Notes: a model not told the origin generated them from the sequence alone. Counted from the stretch's first letter, positions 8,601 to 16,019 are shown. The stretch: 21,472 nucleotides of DNA from Paramacrobiotus richtersi (GCA_034698045.1 JAQGAU010001095.1:1-21472), one strand, 5' to 3'. Program-made: numbers and translations.

Positions 8601-10574
8601 TAAACTTACACTGCACCTGTTGGTGCATCCCATAAAAACTTTACAGTGTAATCAGTTCCATACATGTCTTGCTCACCATATTTTTACAATGATCAAACAC
8701 TTTGAAAGCCAGTCTCCTCTTTTAATGCTAACCCGGGTTCACAATTTTATATCAGATTCATCCATACTTATTAGTTCATCAGTGCGGGATATCGATAAAG
8801 CATCGACTCCGCAGGATCATTTTGTGGGCGAGTTATCGAGTTGATGTTTGGGATCTACCAACAAGTTTTGACGGAAAGGTTACTTCCAACCAGGGTTAAA
8901 TTAGCTGCTCTCTTCAGATTGTATTTTCTCGGAAGCTTTTGTTTTGTATGATTAACGGTTGTCCAAACCAGCTAAACATACTTTCCAGTTCGTACCCTTT
9001 GCGTTTCCGTAACCGTACAGGCATGTTGCAGTACTGAAAGTCAAATGCCTGTCGTTAGCTGCATCTTGCACGTTATTTTGTCAGAAGGCGTAGAAGACTG
9101 GCACATGAATAAGACCATCAGGCTAAATCAAAAAGTTAAATCAAGAAAAAAAGCTTGCAAAAGTAATAAAATTCACTTTTTAATTCATGGATTGGCAAAC
9201 TTCCTAAACATCATAAGCTTTGTGAGTTTATGTAGAGAAAGCTAATTGTATGTGTGCTAATAAATACACTGATTGCTTAGTTGAACTTGAAACCATAAGC
9301 CGGACACCATGCACTCGCAGACGACAGTAACTAACAACAAAATACTCGACAGACTGCTTACTATTAAATTAAAACCATTTCTTGAGAAAAGGCAGAATTT
9401 CAAGCATGATAGAACTTAGTTTAGTCAAACATTAACAAGATACCGAGCTCACAAGTCAGTCCTTGATGAGATTTGTTTCCTTACAGGCGGGCATTTACAC
9501 CTTCCAATGGTTCGATACCTTCGCTGCCGGCGTCTCACTGCTCTTTGTGGCCTTCTTCGAGGCCATTGCCGTAGCCTGGTTTTACGGGATGACCCAGCTG
9601 TCCTCCGACATCCAGGAAATGATGGGACGGCCGCCGGGCTGGTTCTGGCGCGTCTGCTGGAAGATTTTTTCCCCTGTCTTCCTGCTGGTTGTGATTATAT
9701 TGGCGGCGGCCACATTTCCGGCACTCAAGTACGATAACTATGTGTACCCGAGTTGGGCGACGCCGGCCGGATGGATTTTCAGTTTGTCCAGCACCATACT
9801 GATTCCGGGTGTGGGGTTGTATAAGGTCATCACGACACCGGGTACTTGGCGGCAAGTAAGTATACGTCCGATAGGCGCCATACAAAATAAAGCAGTGTAA
9901 TTTAATCGGCTTATAAATCTGCAACAAAAGTTTTATTGTTAGCATGTCGTAATGCTGTAATTCTGCGCAAATGTTTTTACTGTAAGGCTATATATAAACG
10001 TACGTTACTGTACTGGAGTATGCCATGTATACTGTAATTAAGAGGGTACGTTGTAATTACGTAACCATGAAGCTTACTAGCGTCTAATTGCCTTCATGGC
10101 TTTCTACAGAAGATCGCACTGAATATCTCACCGGCACGGGATCAACAGGAGATTGTCAAGAAAAACTATGTAAAGCGGTTTAAGGTGAGTATATTCCAAT
10201 CTGGGTAGGCAGAGTTAGATAGGTAGATCCCGGTCTGTTTTATATTATCAGATTTTTCAGTAAAGTGCTACGATTCAAGAATGTCGAGATCTATATTCCC
10301 TGATTGATATGATGTATATATGCGGACTGATTGTATAATACATACGTGTCGCCGATCGCTGTACGTATATGGGTTTTTTTGAAAGCGTAGGAGTTTTATC
10401 TGTTCAGAAAATGTGTCTGTTGAAAAACTAAGATTAACAGAGCATAGATTTAGCCTTCAAATGCTGAGTAGAAAGTTTTCTACTAGACGTTAAACTTATT
10501 ACAATTAAGCTGATTATGAATTATCCTTAACCTTTCTCTGCCCATTTTAGAGGAAACATTGGTTCCAGATATGA
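2404..10574 (+). CDS. SLC6A4-like: SLC6 monoamine neurotransmitter transporter (SERT/DAT/octopamine-transporter-like), 13 coding exons
   Basis: Plasma-membrane Na+/Cl- dependent symporter predicted to take up a biogenic amine. Coding exons: 2404-2607, 3044-3194, 4044-4178, 4247-4298, 4366-4545, 4875-5013, 5070-5204, 5748-5976, 8204-8316, 8385-8525, 9487-9855, 10110-10184, 10551-10574. They sum to 1947 nt (648 residues plus TGA), with every intron GT-AG and all phases matching. Human SERT and DAT are about 620-630 residues. Visible in the protein: TM1 GFAVDL with Asp102 (SERT Asp98), WRFP with gate Arg108, TM2 PY125 and GQYNR, TM3 FYYN (Tyr180), EL2 Cys204 and Cys214 with four N-glycosylation sequons (206, 217, 225, 230), KSSGK, Gln340 and Ser344 in TM6, Asn376 and Ser380 in TM7, TLGMDSS in TM8 (Asp444, Ser445), Asp503 in TM10, and PGWFWR in TM10-11. 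Chloride and Na2 site residues are all present. Na1 lacks its TM1 Asn (Ala105). The family call is firm; SERT versus DAT versus octopamine transporter is not. Confidence 0.93.
2608..3043 (+). other. Intron 1 (436 bp)
   Basis: AT-rich, phase 0. I see no embedded gene, repeat or copy of the recurring intron motif. No matching sequence is apparent in the downstream copies, in line with their lacking the 5' part of the gene. Confidence 0.7.
3044..3194 (+). CDS. Exon 2: pre-TM1 and TM1 (residues 69-118)
   Basis: Acceptor CTACAG, donor GTAAGT, ends in phase 1. Encodes an acidic lead-in, then RETW and [13 protein letters not shown], the hallmark of SLC6 monoamine transporters. Asp102 matches the amine-binding Asp98 of human SERT. 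WRFP carries the extracellular gate Arg108. The residue matching SERT Asn101 is Ala105 (GCC at 3152-3154), a departure from a near-invariant position. Confidence 0.95.
3195..4043 (+). other. Intron 2 (849 bp)
   Basis: Phase 1. Contains one copy of the recurring intron motif at 3464-3476 (GTAGTACAGTGGC), matched by 10904-10916 in copy P1 with further shared TGCAGTCTG downstream. An open stretch at 3856-4020 ahead of exon 3 has no known protein pattern and is out of frame with exon 3. Confidence 0.7.
4044..4178 (+). CDS. Exon 3: TM2 and IL1 (residues 119-163)
   Basis: Acceptor TTGTAG, donor GTTCGC (weak but in frame), phase 1 at both ends. Completes the GGG of the TM1-TM2 linker. Encodes TM2 with Tyr125 (chloride-site Tyr121 of SERT), the ...PLLYLEL... 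core with Glu140, and GQYNRQG at the cytoplasmic end. Followed by a 68-bp intron. Confidence 0.93.
4247..4298 (+). CDS. Exon 4: first half of TM3 (residues 164-180)
   Basis: A 52-bp exon between two tiny introns (68 and 67 bp), acceptor TTGCAG and donor GTAAGT. Encodes [17 protein letters not shown]. The Tyr pair at the end matches SERT Tyr175/Tyr176, the second closing the extracellular gate. A diverged copy sits at 12981. Confidence 0.92.
4366..4545 (+). CDS. Exon 5: rest of TM3 and extracellular loop 2 (residues 181-240)
   Basis: Acceptor ATTAG, donor GTAAGT, ends in phase 2. Encodes [12 protein letters not shown], then ELPW and the EL2 loop. Cys204 and Cys214 match the SERT Cys200-Cys209 disulfide. 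Four sequons follow (NQT, NDT, NSS, NLT), then PAQDYFE, the counterpart of the PAEEF/PAAEYF element of SERT/DAT. Copies lie at 11163, 13085 and 16930; the 13088-13127 part is identical to 4459-4498. Confidence 0.94.
4546..4874 (+). other. Intron 5 (329 bp)
   Basis: Phase 2 intron between the EL2 exons. AT-rich, with the recurring motif at 4691-4706. Matching motif copies at 13293 in P2 and 17185 in P3 sit at the equivalent place after the exon 5 relics. No gene inside. Confidence 0.75.
4875..5013 (+). CDS. Exon 6: end of EL2 and TM4 (residues 241-287)
   Basis: Acceptor CATTAG, donor GTATGC, ends in phase 0. Encodes [21 protein letters not shown], a match to the end of EL2 in SERT/DAT, then TM4 and the FKGVKSSGK motif (KGVKTSGK in SERT). 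A 56-bp intron follows. A frame-broken copy is at 13406. Confidence 0.94.
5070..5204 (+). CDS. Exon 7: TM5 and start of EL3 (residues 288-332)
   Basis: Acceptor TTCTAG, donor GTATGC, phase 0 at both ends. Encodes [12 protein letters not shown]5, then [10 protein letters not shown] (SLC6 signature RG..LPGA) and the EL3 stretch ending in LLDAQ. Copies are at 13604 and 17431. Confidence 0.94.
5205..5747 (+). other. Intron 7 (543 bp)
   Basis: Phase 0. Holds the recurring motif at 5453-5468 and a second partial version near 5484. The start of the intron (AAGTCCAGT near 5236) is recognisable in all three downstream copies near 11346, 13756 and 17561. No gene inside. Confidence 0.75.
5748..5976 (+). 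CDS. Exon 8: TM6, TM7 and start of EL4 (residues 333-408)
   Basis: Acceptor GGATAG, donor GTAAGG, ends in phase 1. [11 protein letters not shown] gives Gln340 and Ser344 (SERT Gln332, Ser336), and TM7 gives Asn376 and Ser380 (SERT Asn368, Ser372), so the chloride site is complete. The unwound TM6 segment reads STGAGFG where SERT has SLGPGFG, changing substrate-pocket neighbours. A small relic is at 18193; no relic is seen in P2. Confidence 0.95.
6835..7045 (+). other. GC-rich exon-like block inside intron 8
   Basis: About 200 bp much richer in GC than the intron around it, open in one plus-strand frame from 6841 to a stop at 7039-7041 with many Ala and Gly codons. Not similar to any SLC6 segment I know. 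The homologous block in P3 (about 18705-18900) is neither GC-rich nor open in that frame, which argues against an old conserved coding exon. Could be an alternative exon, a regulatory element or compositional noise. Confidence 0.4.
7535..7550 (+). repeat. Recurring intron motif, representative copy
   Basis: CGTAGTGTAGTGGCTT. Similar 13-16 bp words occur at 3464, 4691, 5453, 6206 and 9089 in other parent introns, and at 10904, 11977, 13293, 14001, 14666, 15168, 16572, 17185, 17782, 18427, 19469 and 20006 in the copies. The core fits the tRNA A-box pattern TRGYNNARNGG perfectly at several sites, but no B-box is found at tRNA spacing. Nature unknown. Confidence 0.5.
8204..8316 (+). CDS. Exon 9: EL4 and first half of TM8 (residues 409-446)
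   Basis: Acceptor TTGCAG, donor GTAGGC, phase 0 at the end. Encodes [13 protein letters not shown], a classic SLC6 EL4 pattern, then LLTLGMDSS of TM8. Asp444 and Ser445 match the Na2-site Asp437 and Ser438 of SERT. The largest intron (2227 bp) precedes it. Copies with small indels are at 15713 and 20675. Confidence 0.95.
8385..8525 (+). CDS. Exon 10: rest of TM8 and TM9 (residues 447-493)
   Basis: Acceptor TTACAG after a 68-bp intron, donor GTACGT, phase 0 at both ends. [10 protein letters not shown] resembles the DAT version (MGGMESVITG) more than SERT. TM9 follows, ending in LINCTP. Copies at 15891 and 20842 are both frame-broken. Confidence 0.95.
8526..9486 (+). other. Intron 10 (961 bp)
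   Basis: Phase 0. Carries a version of the recurring motif at 9089-9102. Its second half is well matched by P1 (about 11880-12410: TTGCACGTTA, GAAGACTGGCA, GGCTAAATCAA, AAACCATAA in order), placing P1's exon 11 relic in its original context. The short open frames here have no recognisable protein pattern. Confidence 0.75.
9487..9855 (+). CDS. Exon 11: TM10, TM11, TM12 (residues 494-616)
   Basis: The largest exon (369 bp), acceptor TTACAG, donor GTAAGT, phase 0 at both ends. [15 protein letters not shown] carries Asp503, the extracellular gate partner of Arg108. [10 protein letters not shown] and [10 protein letters not shown] are SERT-like. [10 protein letters not shown] begins TM12, and ITTPGTW starts the C-terminal tail as in SERT (ITPGTF). 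A broken copy is at 12411. Confidence 0.96.
10110..10184 (+). CDS. Exon 12: C-terminal tail (residues 617-641)
   Basis: A 75-bp exon, acceptor CTACAG, donor GTGAGT, phase 0 at both ends. Encodes [19 protein letters not shown] and a basic run. Position and composition match the post-TM12 cytosolic tail of SERT/DAT. A relic with substitutions and indels is at 16702. Confidence 0.9.
10185..10550 (+). other. Intron 12 (366 bp)
   Basis: Phase 0 intron ahead of the seven-codon last exon. AT-rich, pyrimidine tract CCTTTCTCTGCCCATTTTAG at the acceptor. No motif copy or gene seen. Confidence 0.7.
10551..10574 (+). CDS. Exon 13: last coding exon with stop (residues 642-648)
   Basis: Acceptor ATTTTAG followed by RKHWFQI and TGA at 10572-10574. 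The final residues resemble the RHWLKV end of human DAT, a known PDZ-binding C-terminus, and fit a class II-like hydrophobic pattern (Phe at -2, Ile at 0). Only seven codons, so a homology-based gene caller would easily miss it. The 3' end of the mRNA is not defined; I see no convincing AATAAA close downstream. Confidence 0.78.
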   Translation, partial: RKHWFQI

Positions 10575-10850
10575 TACCTGATATCGACCGATGTCAACTG
10601 GAGATATGGTTCGACCGAAAGAAACGCAAAACCTGGCCCTTTTACTGTACATGTCGTGAGAATCCTTTATGTATTCTTTTACGTGTATCTTAGATGTGTT
10701 TTTGTTTTGTTATCGGTCATGCACTATGTTGAACTTGTTGATCTATTATACTAAATTATTTAAATGGAATGTGTCAGTATTCTTGATGTTATTTCTATTA
10801 TACGATTTACGAGCACAAAAGTGAATTTATTGAACACATAATATGATCAG
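10575..10850 (+). other. 3' UTR / intergenic stretch after the parent gene
   Basis: Follows the stop codon. Becomes AT-rich after about 10650 with no open frame of note. The polyadenylation signal is not clear. The first recognisable sequence of copy P1 begins just after this. Confidence 0.5.
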
Positions 10851-11162
10851 CTATACCAGTTTAACACTGCACTCTATGGCGCTTCGTTCATGTTTCTTTA
10901 TTGGTAGTGCAGTGGCACACTCGCATCGACTCTAACCTTAAATGCAGTCTGACACTTATTTAACGTAACCATGCAGCCTTTCTAGCAAAACAGTCAGTAA
11001 AAGAAGATATCAATTTTTGCTAATTTATAATTTAGTATTTTATTACATGCAGGATTGCAGGTTGTTAATACCCTGCTTAAATTAATTTATAGAAGAATTT
11101 CTGTGACGTTTGTAGTAATATTAGATTTATTGGGGAAGAGATATTGGGGAAGTTTGTAGTAA

Positions 11163-11220
11163 TATGGTGCTGGCATGGTCAGTTTGCTGTCCATTTGCCT
11201 CGTATTTATTCGCCTGTTTA
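11163..11220 (+). pseudogene. P1 exon 5 relic (TM3)
   Basis: AATAT...CTGGCATGGTCA is shared with parent 4367-4386, followed by TATTTATTCGCCT as in parent 4390-4402, with an insertion between. The EL2 part is gone. Confidence 0.75.
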
Positions 11221-12410
11221 TAGTACCGATCGCTATTAAGGAAATACTTTGCAGAGATAAAATCTCTGAAAAATTTAAACGATATTAACTGAATGCGCAG
11301 ACATACATAATACGCTTATCAACATATGCCTTACATGTGTTGGCAGTCAAGTCGATCGCGTCACCACATAAAACATGACGCGAGATTCGTGCATATCAAT
11401 ACATCTGCAATTGCATCTTAATTGTTATTTACTTTCGGTTTACAGAGTATACGGGCGAAATGCTTAACCACACTTATAAGTACTGTCCAGCTTGAACACT
11501 GATACCACAGTGTACTCATATGTACCTACACAGTAATTATATGTGATGGTATTGTAGCATATAGGCTCTTCACAGTTAGCTTTTTCTTTTTACAGAAAGC
11601 TGTCTGTGATTATATTAGAAACGTTTCGCTGGTAAAGTTTGAATTTTTCAATAAACAGCTGCAGTACATTTCATTTTGTGAATTCACAAATTTTTCAAAT
11701 TCCTTGACCTTTTCATAATACCAAAGCGCATATAACTAATACTGATTTTTTTTGTACTTACAGCTAGTAATTGGTGAGTGTAATCACTTTGTATGATCGC
11801 TTCTGTCGCCAATATTCCTTCGTTTTTCCAATGTTTCTTTTACGATTAGCGGTAACGTTTCCAGTCCGCTAAATTTAGGTGCATGTGCATTTTCGTAGCA
11901 TCACAGCTTCCATAATATGGTAACGCATGTCGCAAACGGCATATTGCACGTTACTAAACGTTTAATTGTCTAGAGTAGTAGAAGACTGGCATGTTGCCCG
12001 TTAAATCAGCACCTCGACAGCTACTATCAAACCAGATGCAACAGTTTCGGCTAAATCAAGAAGAATAAATTAATTTGAGAGAAAAATTCCTGCTTTTTTA
12101 AATCATGAGCCAACTTACGAAACTTCATTATATTGCCATAAATGACGAAAGTAAGTCTGATGCATATACATATACTGCTAACAACATTTCGCAGGTCTAT
12201 TAGAAACTGATCACAAACCATAAAGATGCTATACTATCGGAGACAACAGTAGCAACAAATTTCAACAGAACAGACAAAAGTTAATTATTCAAAACCACTG
12301 AACAGAAGCGAAAGTACCTGGCTGTAGCACAGCAAAAGAGTGGTCAGTCGACAAAAGGATTTCAGATACCCCATCTCAAGTAATCTTGATTCTTATCCTT
12401 GATTGCTTCG

Positions 12411-12765
12411 GCGGGCATTTCCGCTTTCCATGGCGGTTTGATACCTTCTCCGCAGGCGACTCACTGCTCTTCGTGGCCTTCTTCGAGGCTGTGGCGTGGT
12501 TCTCCGGGACGACCCAGCTGTCCTCGGACACATCCAGAAAATGATGGGTTGACCGCCGGGTTGGTGTTAGTATAATGGGTCTTCTGGAAGATGTTTCCCC
12601 CATTTTCCTGCGGGTAGTGATCATTTTGCCGCCGGCCTCATTTCCGGAAGTTATAGGTGTCCGAGTTGGACGACGCCGGCCGGATGGAGTTTCACATTAT
12701 CCAACACCATTTCTCATTCCGGGTGCATATGCGAATTTCAATAAGGCCATCACGACTCCGGCCAT
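12411..12765 (+). pseudogene. P1 exon 11 relic (TM10-TM12)
   Basis: Begins GCGGGCATTT exactly like parent exon 11, but the acceptor AG is lost (CG precedes). Long stretches match: TTCGTGGCCTTCTTCGAGGC, ACGACCCAGCTGTCCTC, GACGCCGGCCGGATGGA, ATCACGAC. Several indels shift the frame and a TGA follows ATGATGGGT in the parent frame. This is the only exon 11 relic in the window. Confidence 0.92.
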
Positions 12766-12980
12766 TGAAGTTTGTTTGAACGGTGCCTTTGTTATATTTT
12801 CAGTTTATGCGCGAGAACTAGTATCCGTCCTGTACATATAACGGGGCCCGTAGTCTGTAACAGCTAAGTATAGCCGAAAAGTATAGAAGGCTCAGGTTCT
12901 CCACTGTGCAGATTCCGGTGATATCGTATTTAGAGTTGTGTGACATACATATTGTCTATACGCGTTTTCATTTGTTTCAG

Positions 12981-13038
12981 GAATCGGTTTCTGTGTCATG
13001 TTATTTGTATGCTTGTACGCATCTTTTATTTGGCAAAT
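12981..13038 (+). pseudogene. P2 exon 4 relic (TM3 start)
   Basis: Preceded by a good acceptor (TTTGTTTCAG). Shares ATCGGTTTCTGTG and the following pattern with parent 4249-4261. The donor GTAAGT is replaced by AATAAGTTAC, so splicing here would fail. Confidence 0.85.
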
Positions 13039-13084
13039 AAGTTACCGTTACGATGTTCAAGCTGATTTTTGAAGGACTTAATTC

Positions 13085-13170
13085 ATTGTTATGTAACGAT
13101 AATGATACCGTTCCGCATTATGGAAATGCTTCGCAATTAAAAGTCTCCGCACACGAATGCTTCGAGCAAG
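13085..13170 (+). pseudogene. P2 exon 5 relic (EL2)
   Basis: The first half of the exon is deleted. Bases 13088-13127 are identical to parent 4459-4498 over 40 bp, including the NDT sequon and third codon positions, while flanks on both sides are strongly diverged. The end GAGCAAGTAC replaces the donor GAGTAAGT. Confidence 0.92.
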
Positions 13171-13405
13171 TACAAACCTAACGAAAACAAGTCAGTTCGT
13201 AATGTATTCTTCCTTTATCGCGTGTGGAATGATACGGGTGTGCGAAATGTTCAACCTGTTAAACATTAAGTGCAGAAAGCAGAGAGAGAAGTCGTAGAAC
13301 CAGATGCTGAAAAATTTCAAATAAAAAACGTTCTGTGCCGATTGCGCTAGACAGCATGACAAATACCTGCATGATACAATTTCATGAAATTGCATTTTAT
13401 TTGTT

Positions 13406-13551
13406 CAGATTCATCTTTTGTGTTTGCACACCGATTCCAGTGTCGGTAACATTGCGACTGGCTGGCCCCGAAGGCAGCTGGTGCTCCGGTTGCTGTTAAT
13501 CATTCTGCTCCTCTTTTTCCTCTCATGTCCAAAGGAAAAGTAGCAGCAAGG
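13406..13551 (+). pseudogene. P2 exon 6 relic (TM4)
   Basis: Matches parent exon 6 in order (CATC.TTTTGTGTTTG, ACCGATTCCAGTGTCGGTAAC, GGCTGGCCCCG, GGCAGCTGGTGCTC, TCCAAAGGA, AGCAGCAAGGTA) with frame-changing indels. The donor region AAGGTAGGG looks usable, but the coding frame is broken. Confidence 0.9.
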
Positions 13552-13603
13552 TAGGGTACTGCAGCCTCACTGACGAAGTCCTGGTAGCTGTTTAACCGTC
13601 TAT

Positions 13604-13735
13604 GTAGTGCGCGGGTCACTGCAAGAGCGACCAGCGTCGTTATTTTGTGCATTCATTTTATTCCTGGGCGGGGCATCTTCGTCCCGGGAGCGTTGACTGA
13701 CGTCCAGGTTTACATGACCTTGCTGCTCTCAGGAT
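13604..13735 (+). pseudogene. P2 exon 7 relic (TM5)
   Basis: GTAGTG.GGGTCACTGC, TTATTTTG, GCGGGGCATCTTCGTCCC, GGAGCGTTGACTG and CATGACCTT match parent exon 7. The acceptor AG before GTAGTG has changed (TCTAT) and the exon end is rearranged. Confidence 0.9.
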
Positions 13736-14247
13736 GTAGTTTGTATGTGCTGGCCCAGTCCAGTCGATCGCGTCATCGCGGTCGGTTCAGCGTATGTAAT
13801 CATGGGAGAATAAAAACTGACAACAAGATTTACATTTTTACACACCATCTGCACGTTTCTTAGATCAAACATAGTTTTTTGCAGGTTGTTGGGTCTACAA
13901 TATAATTGGTTGCTTTCACTTTATGAGGATATGATTTAGGCCTTGTTACCAGGGAAGCACTAAACTTTACAAACTGGTATTACACTTCATGTGCTGGTAT
14001 CGTAGAATAGTGGCTCATTTTGGGATTTGTTGATACGTACACAGAGCAACATCTGTTATGAAATGGTTCATTGGTTAAAGGTAACTTTTTTTCGACAGCC
14101 AACTACAATACGTTGCATATCTAAGTTCATATTTTTTTTCAGTCTTTTGACCTTTGTATGTTGTTAATTTTTACGGTTTTCGCTGGAAATTGTTGAATCG
14201 GATATATTTTCCGAAATTGTCAAACAACTTTGGTACTGCAACATGTG

Positions 14248-14255
14248 GTTGTACG
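14248..14255. repeat. Target site duplication, left copy (GTTGTACG)
   Basis: Immediately precedes the CAGAGG end of the element; identical to 14536-14543. Confidence 0.92.
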
Positions 14256-14535
14256 CAGAGGCGGCGCGAGGTCCGGCCGAAGGGGGGGGGGCGTAGACCC
14301 TGCCCGCCCGGTTCGCCCGGTCGAAATCGGCGAAAAAAGGCCAAAAAACGGCAAAAAAGTTGCAAATTTTTGAAAAATTTTCCCGCCAGAACTAAAAATC
14401 TTCGTCAAACAATGAGAAAAAAGTCCGCCAAAATAAAAAATCGTTCGCCCGCGCCAGTCCCGCCCGTTCCGGGCGGGACTGGTCACCGGGCGAATTTTTT
14501 AATTCGCCAGTTCGCCCCCCCTCGCGCCGCCGCTG
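14256..14535. mobile_element. Non-autonomous hAT-type DNA transposon (MITE), 280 bp
   Basis: Ends are CAGAGGCGGCGCGAGG (left) and the reverse complement of CAGCGGCGGCGCGAGG (right), a 16-bp terminal inverted repeat with one mismatch. It is flanked by a perfect 8-bp direct repeat, GTTGTACG, at 14248-14255 and 14536-14543. Eight-bp target duplications and CAG-starting GC-rich termini are typical of the hAT superfamily. No transposase is encoded; the open frames across it are incidental. Contains a run of ten Gs (14282-14291) and a perfect 13-bp-stem hairpin. Its GC content stands out from the surrounding intron relic. P3 has the related unoccupied region near 18000-18050. Confidence 0.92.
14454..14482. 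repeat. Perfect hairpin within the MITE (13-bp stem, 3-nt loop)
   Basis: CCAGTCCCGCCCG, loop TTC, then the exact reverse complement CGGGCGGGACTGG. A second short palindrome (CGAATT...AATTCG) follows at 14491-14506. Internal palindromes of this sort are common in MITEs. Confidence 0.85.
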
Positions 14536-14543
14536 GTTGTACG
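14536..14543. repeat. Target site duplication, right copy (GTTGTACG)
   Basis: Immediately follows the CGCTG end of the element; identical to 14248-14255. Confidence 0.92.
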
Positions 14544-15712
14544 AAAGACCTGATCGCCGTCTTTCTTTGACATCTGTGGAGAGATGCGGCTGCGCATGTC
14601 CCTGTATGTACGTGCCAAGCAGAGACGCGTATGCAAAACGTGACCATATGGCGCCATATAAGTATCGTAGAACATCGGCTTTTGTGTTACCGTACTCCGT
14701 CAGTTTGTTTTTGTGCTTTTCTCTTATGAGAAATTCTTAAACATTATGATTCCGGTTATCAATTATCATAAAACCTGAAATGAAATTTCCGCACAAATCA
14801 GCTTCAGAGTTCTGGAAATGCCGGATTTTATAAGTCTGTTATACATATTGACTTTCCCAAGCACGGCTTTGCACGGATGCCGTAAAAATGAAACGCATAA
14901 TATAGAATCTGCTAAAATTTCGATTATATATAGCTCGCTGTTCTAGTTGCGCATTGAAGAACTTATGGATAATATTTTCCTTTTACTCTGTAAAACATTT
15001 CAGTAAATTATAAATAGACTCCGACTTGTACAGTTGCCGGAAATCCCGCATTATACGGAAGAACAAGTGTCGAAAGTGTGCGGCTTACTGACACTCTTCC
15101 GCTCCTTAGCGAAGAGCATATAAAAACCTCATAAAACATCGAAGACTGCTGGATAAGAGCGAAAATTCGTAGTACAACGGCTTTTGCCGCCATGTCGCTT
15201 TCGACTTCGTTATCGTTCCAGTCGGCTAAAACCGTCATAAGAAAGCGAAAATCTAGGATAACTAACTGGTAAATATTTTTTTACAAGCTTTAGGAATCAG
15301 ATACTGTGCAAACATTGCACTGATCTTGATTAAACCACCTGACACTGCAACACGGCTAATTCCACGAGATTGTCTGACACTGGAAGAGGCAGGTCATAAA
15401 TTATATAAAACCACGGACTAAGAGACATAACCGGAAATGGTTGATTAATTCGATCGTCCACCATCATAATGACTTATGCAGTCTTGCCCGTACGCGTACC
15501 AAAGGCTTGCAACGATGTCTAATTAAAGTGCGGGCTGAATTTATACCTTCATATGAACATTATTCACATTAATATGTTACTGCTTAATATGTCATGTACA
15601 TGCAGTAAATAATAAGTGCCTTTCTTGATTAACAGGCACGCGTTGAACAGTTTTTCCTGTTGATACCACTCCGGTACAGTGAAAAATACGAACGTTCCCA
15701 ATGTAATCACAG

Positions 15713-15822
15713 GTCCCGGACCGTTTTTCAAGTCTATCTGGAAGCGATCTCGACGTTGCCGGGTGCGCAATTTGGTCCACCCTTTTCTTATCATGTTATT
15801 AACGCTCGGAATGGATAGTTCT
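15713..15822 (+). pseudogene. P2 exon 9 relic (EL4/TM8)
   Basis: Acceptor CACAG kept. CTCGACGTTGCCGGGTGCGC and ATCATGTTATTAACGCT match parent exon 9. Two or more single-base losses break the frame (110 versus 113 bp), and the donor GT has become GC (CTGCAAAC). Confidence 0.93.
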
Positions 15823-15890
15823 GCAAACACACCCTGCCGTCAGTAGCGGCTGTATTAGCTGATATTCAGCGTTATTAATCTACTTTACAG

Positions 15891-16019
15891 GTGGGCAGCA
15901 TGGAGGCCATCCTCGCCGGCATGCGGGATTATCTCCACTTTTTCGTAACTTCCGCTACCATCGCAAAGGCTTTTATCTGCTTGATCTTCCTCCCCATCGG
16001 TTTAATCAGCTACACGGCC
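15891..16019 (+). pseudogene. P2 exon 10 relic (TM8/TM9)
   Basis: Acceptor TTTACAG and donor GTATGT both kept. GCATGGAGGCCATCCTC and ATCGGTTTAATCA match the parent. The exon is 12 bp shorter, and the middle runs in a shifted frame (parent RYHREGF becomes SATIAKAF) before returning to frame, so TM9 is corrupted. Confidence 0.93.

Larger units (their letters stand above)
10850..12840 (+). pseudogene. SLC6 pseudogene copy P1 (intron 2 to exon 11 relics)
   Basis: First of three downstream broken copies. In order: an intron 2 match (10904 motif plus ATGCAGTCTG), part of exon 5 (11163-11220), an intron 7 match (CAGTCAAGTCGATCGCGTCA near 11343), an intron 10 match (about 11880-12410), then a long exon 11 relic (12411-12765). 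Exons 1-3, 6-10 and 12-13 are not seen. Presence of intron sequence means it arose by DNA duplication. Its 3' end abuts P2, whose first relic is exon 4, suggesting a recombination junction between about 12840 and 12970. Confidence 0.85.

Noticed and set aside
9507-9945. Other-frame and minus-strand open frames over exon 11
   Set aside because: Shadows of the TM10-12 exon; no known protein pattern.
14154-14570. Open frames on both strands over the GC-rich island
   Set aside because: They run across the MITE and its flanks, start outside it, and have only Pro/Arg/Gly-rich low-complexity content; no transposase motif.
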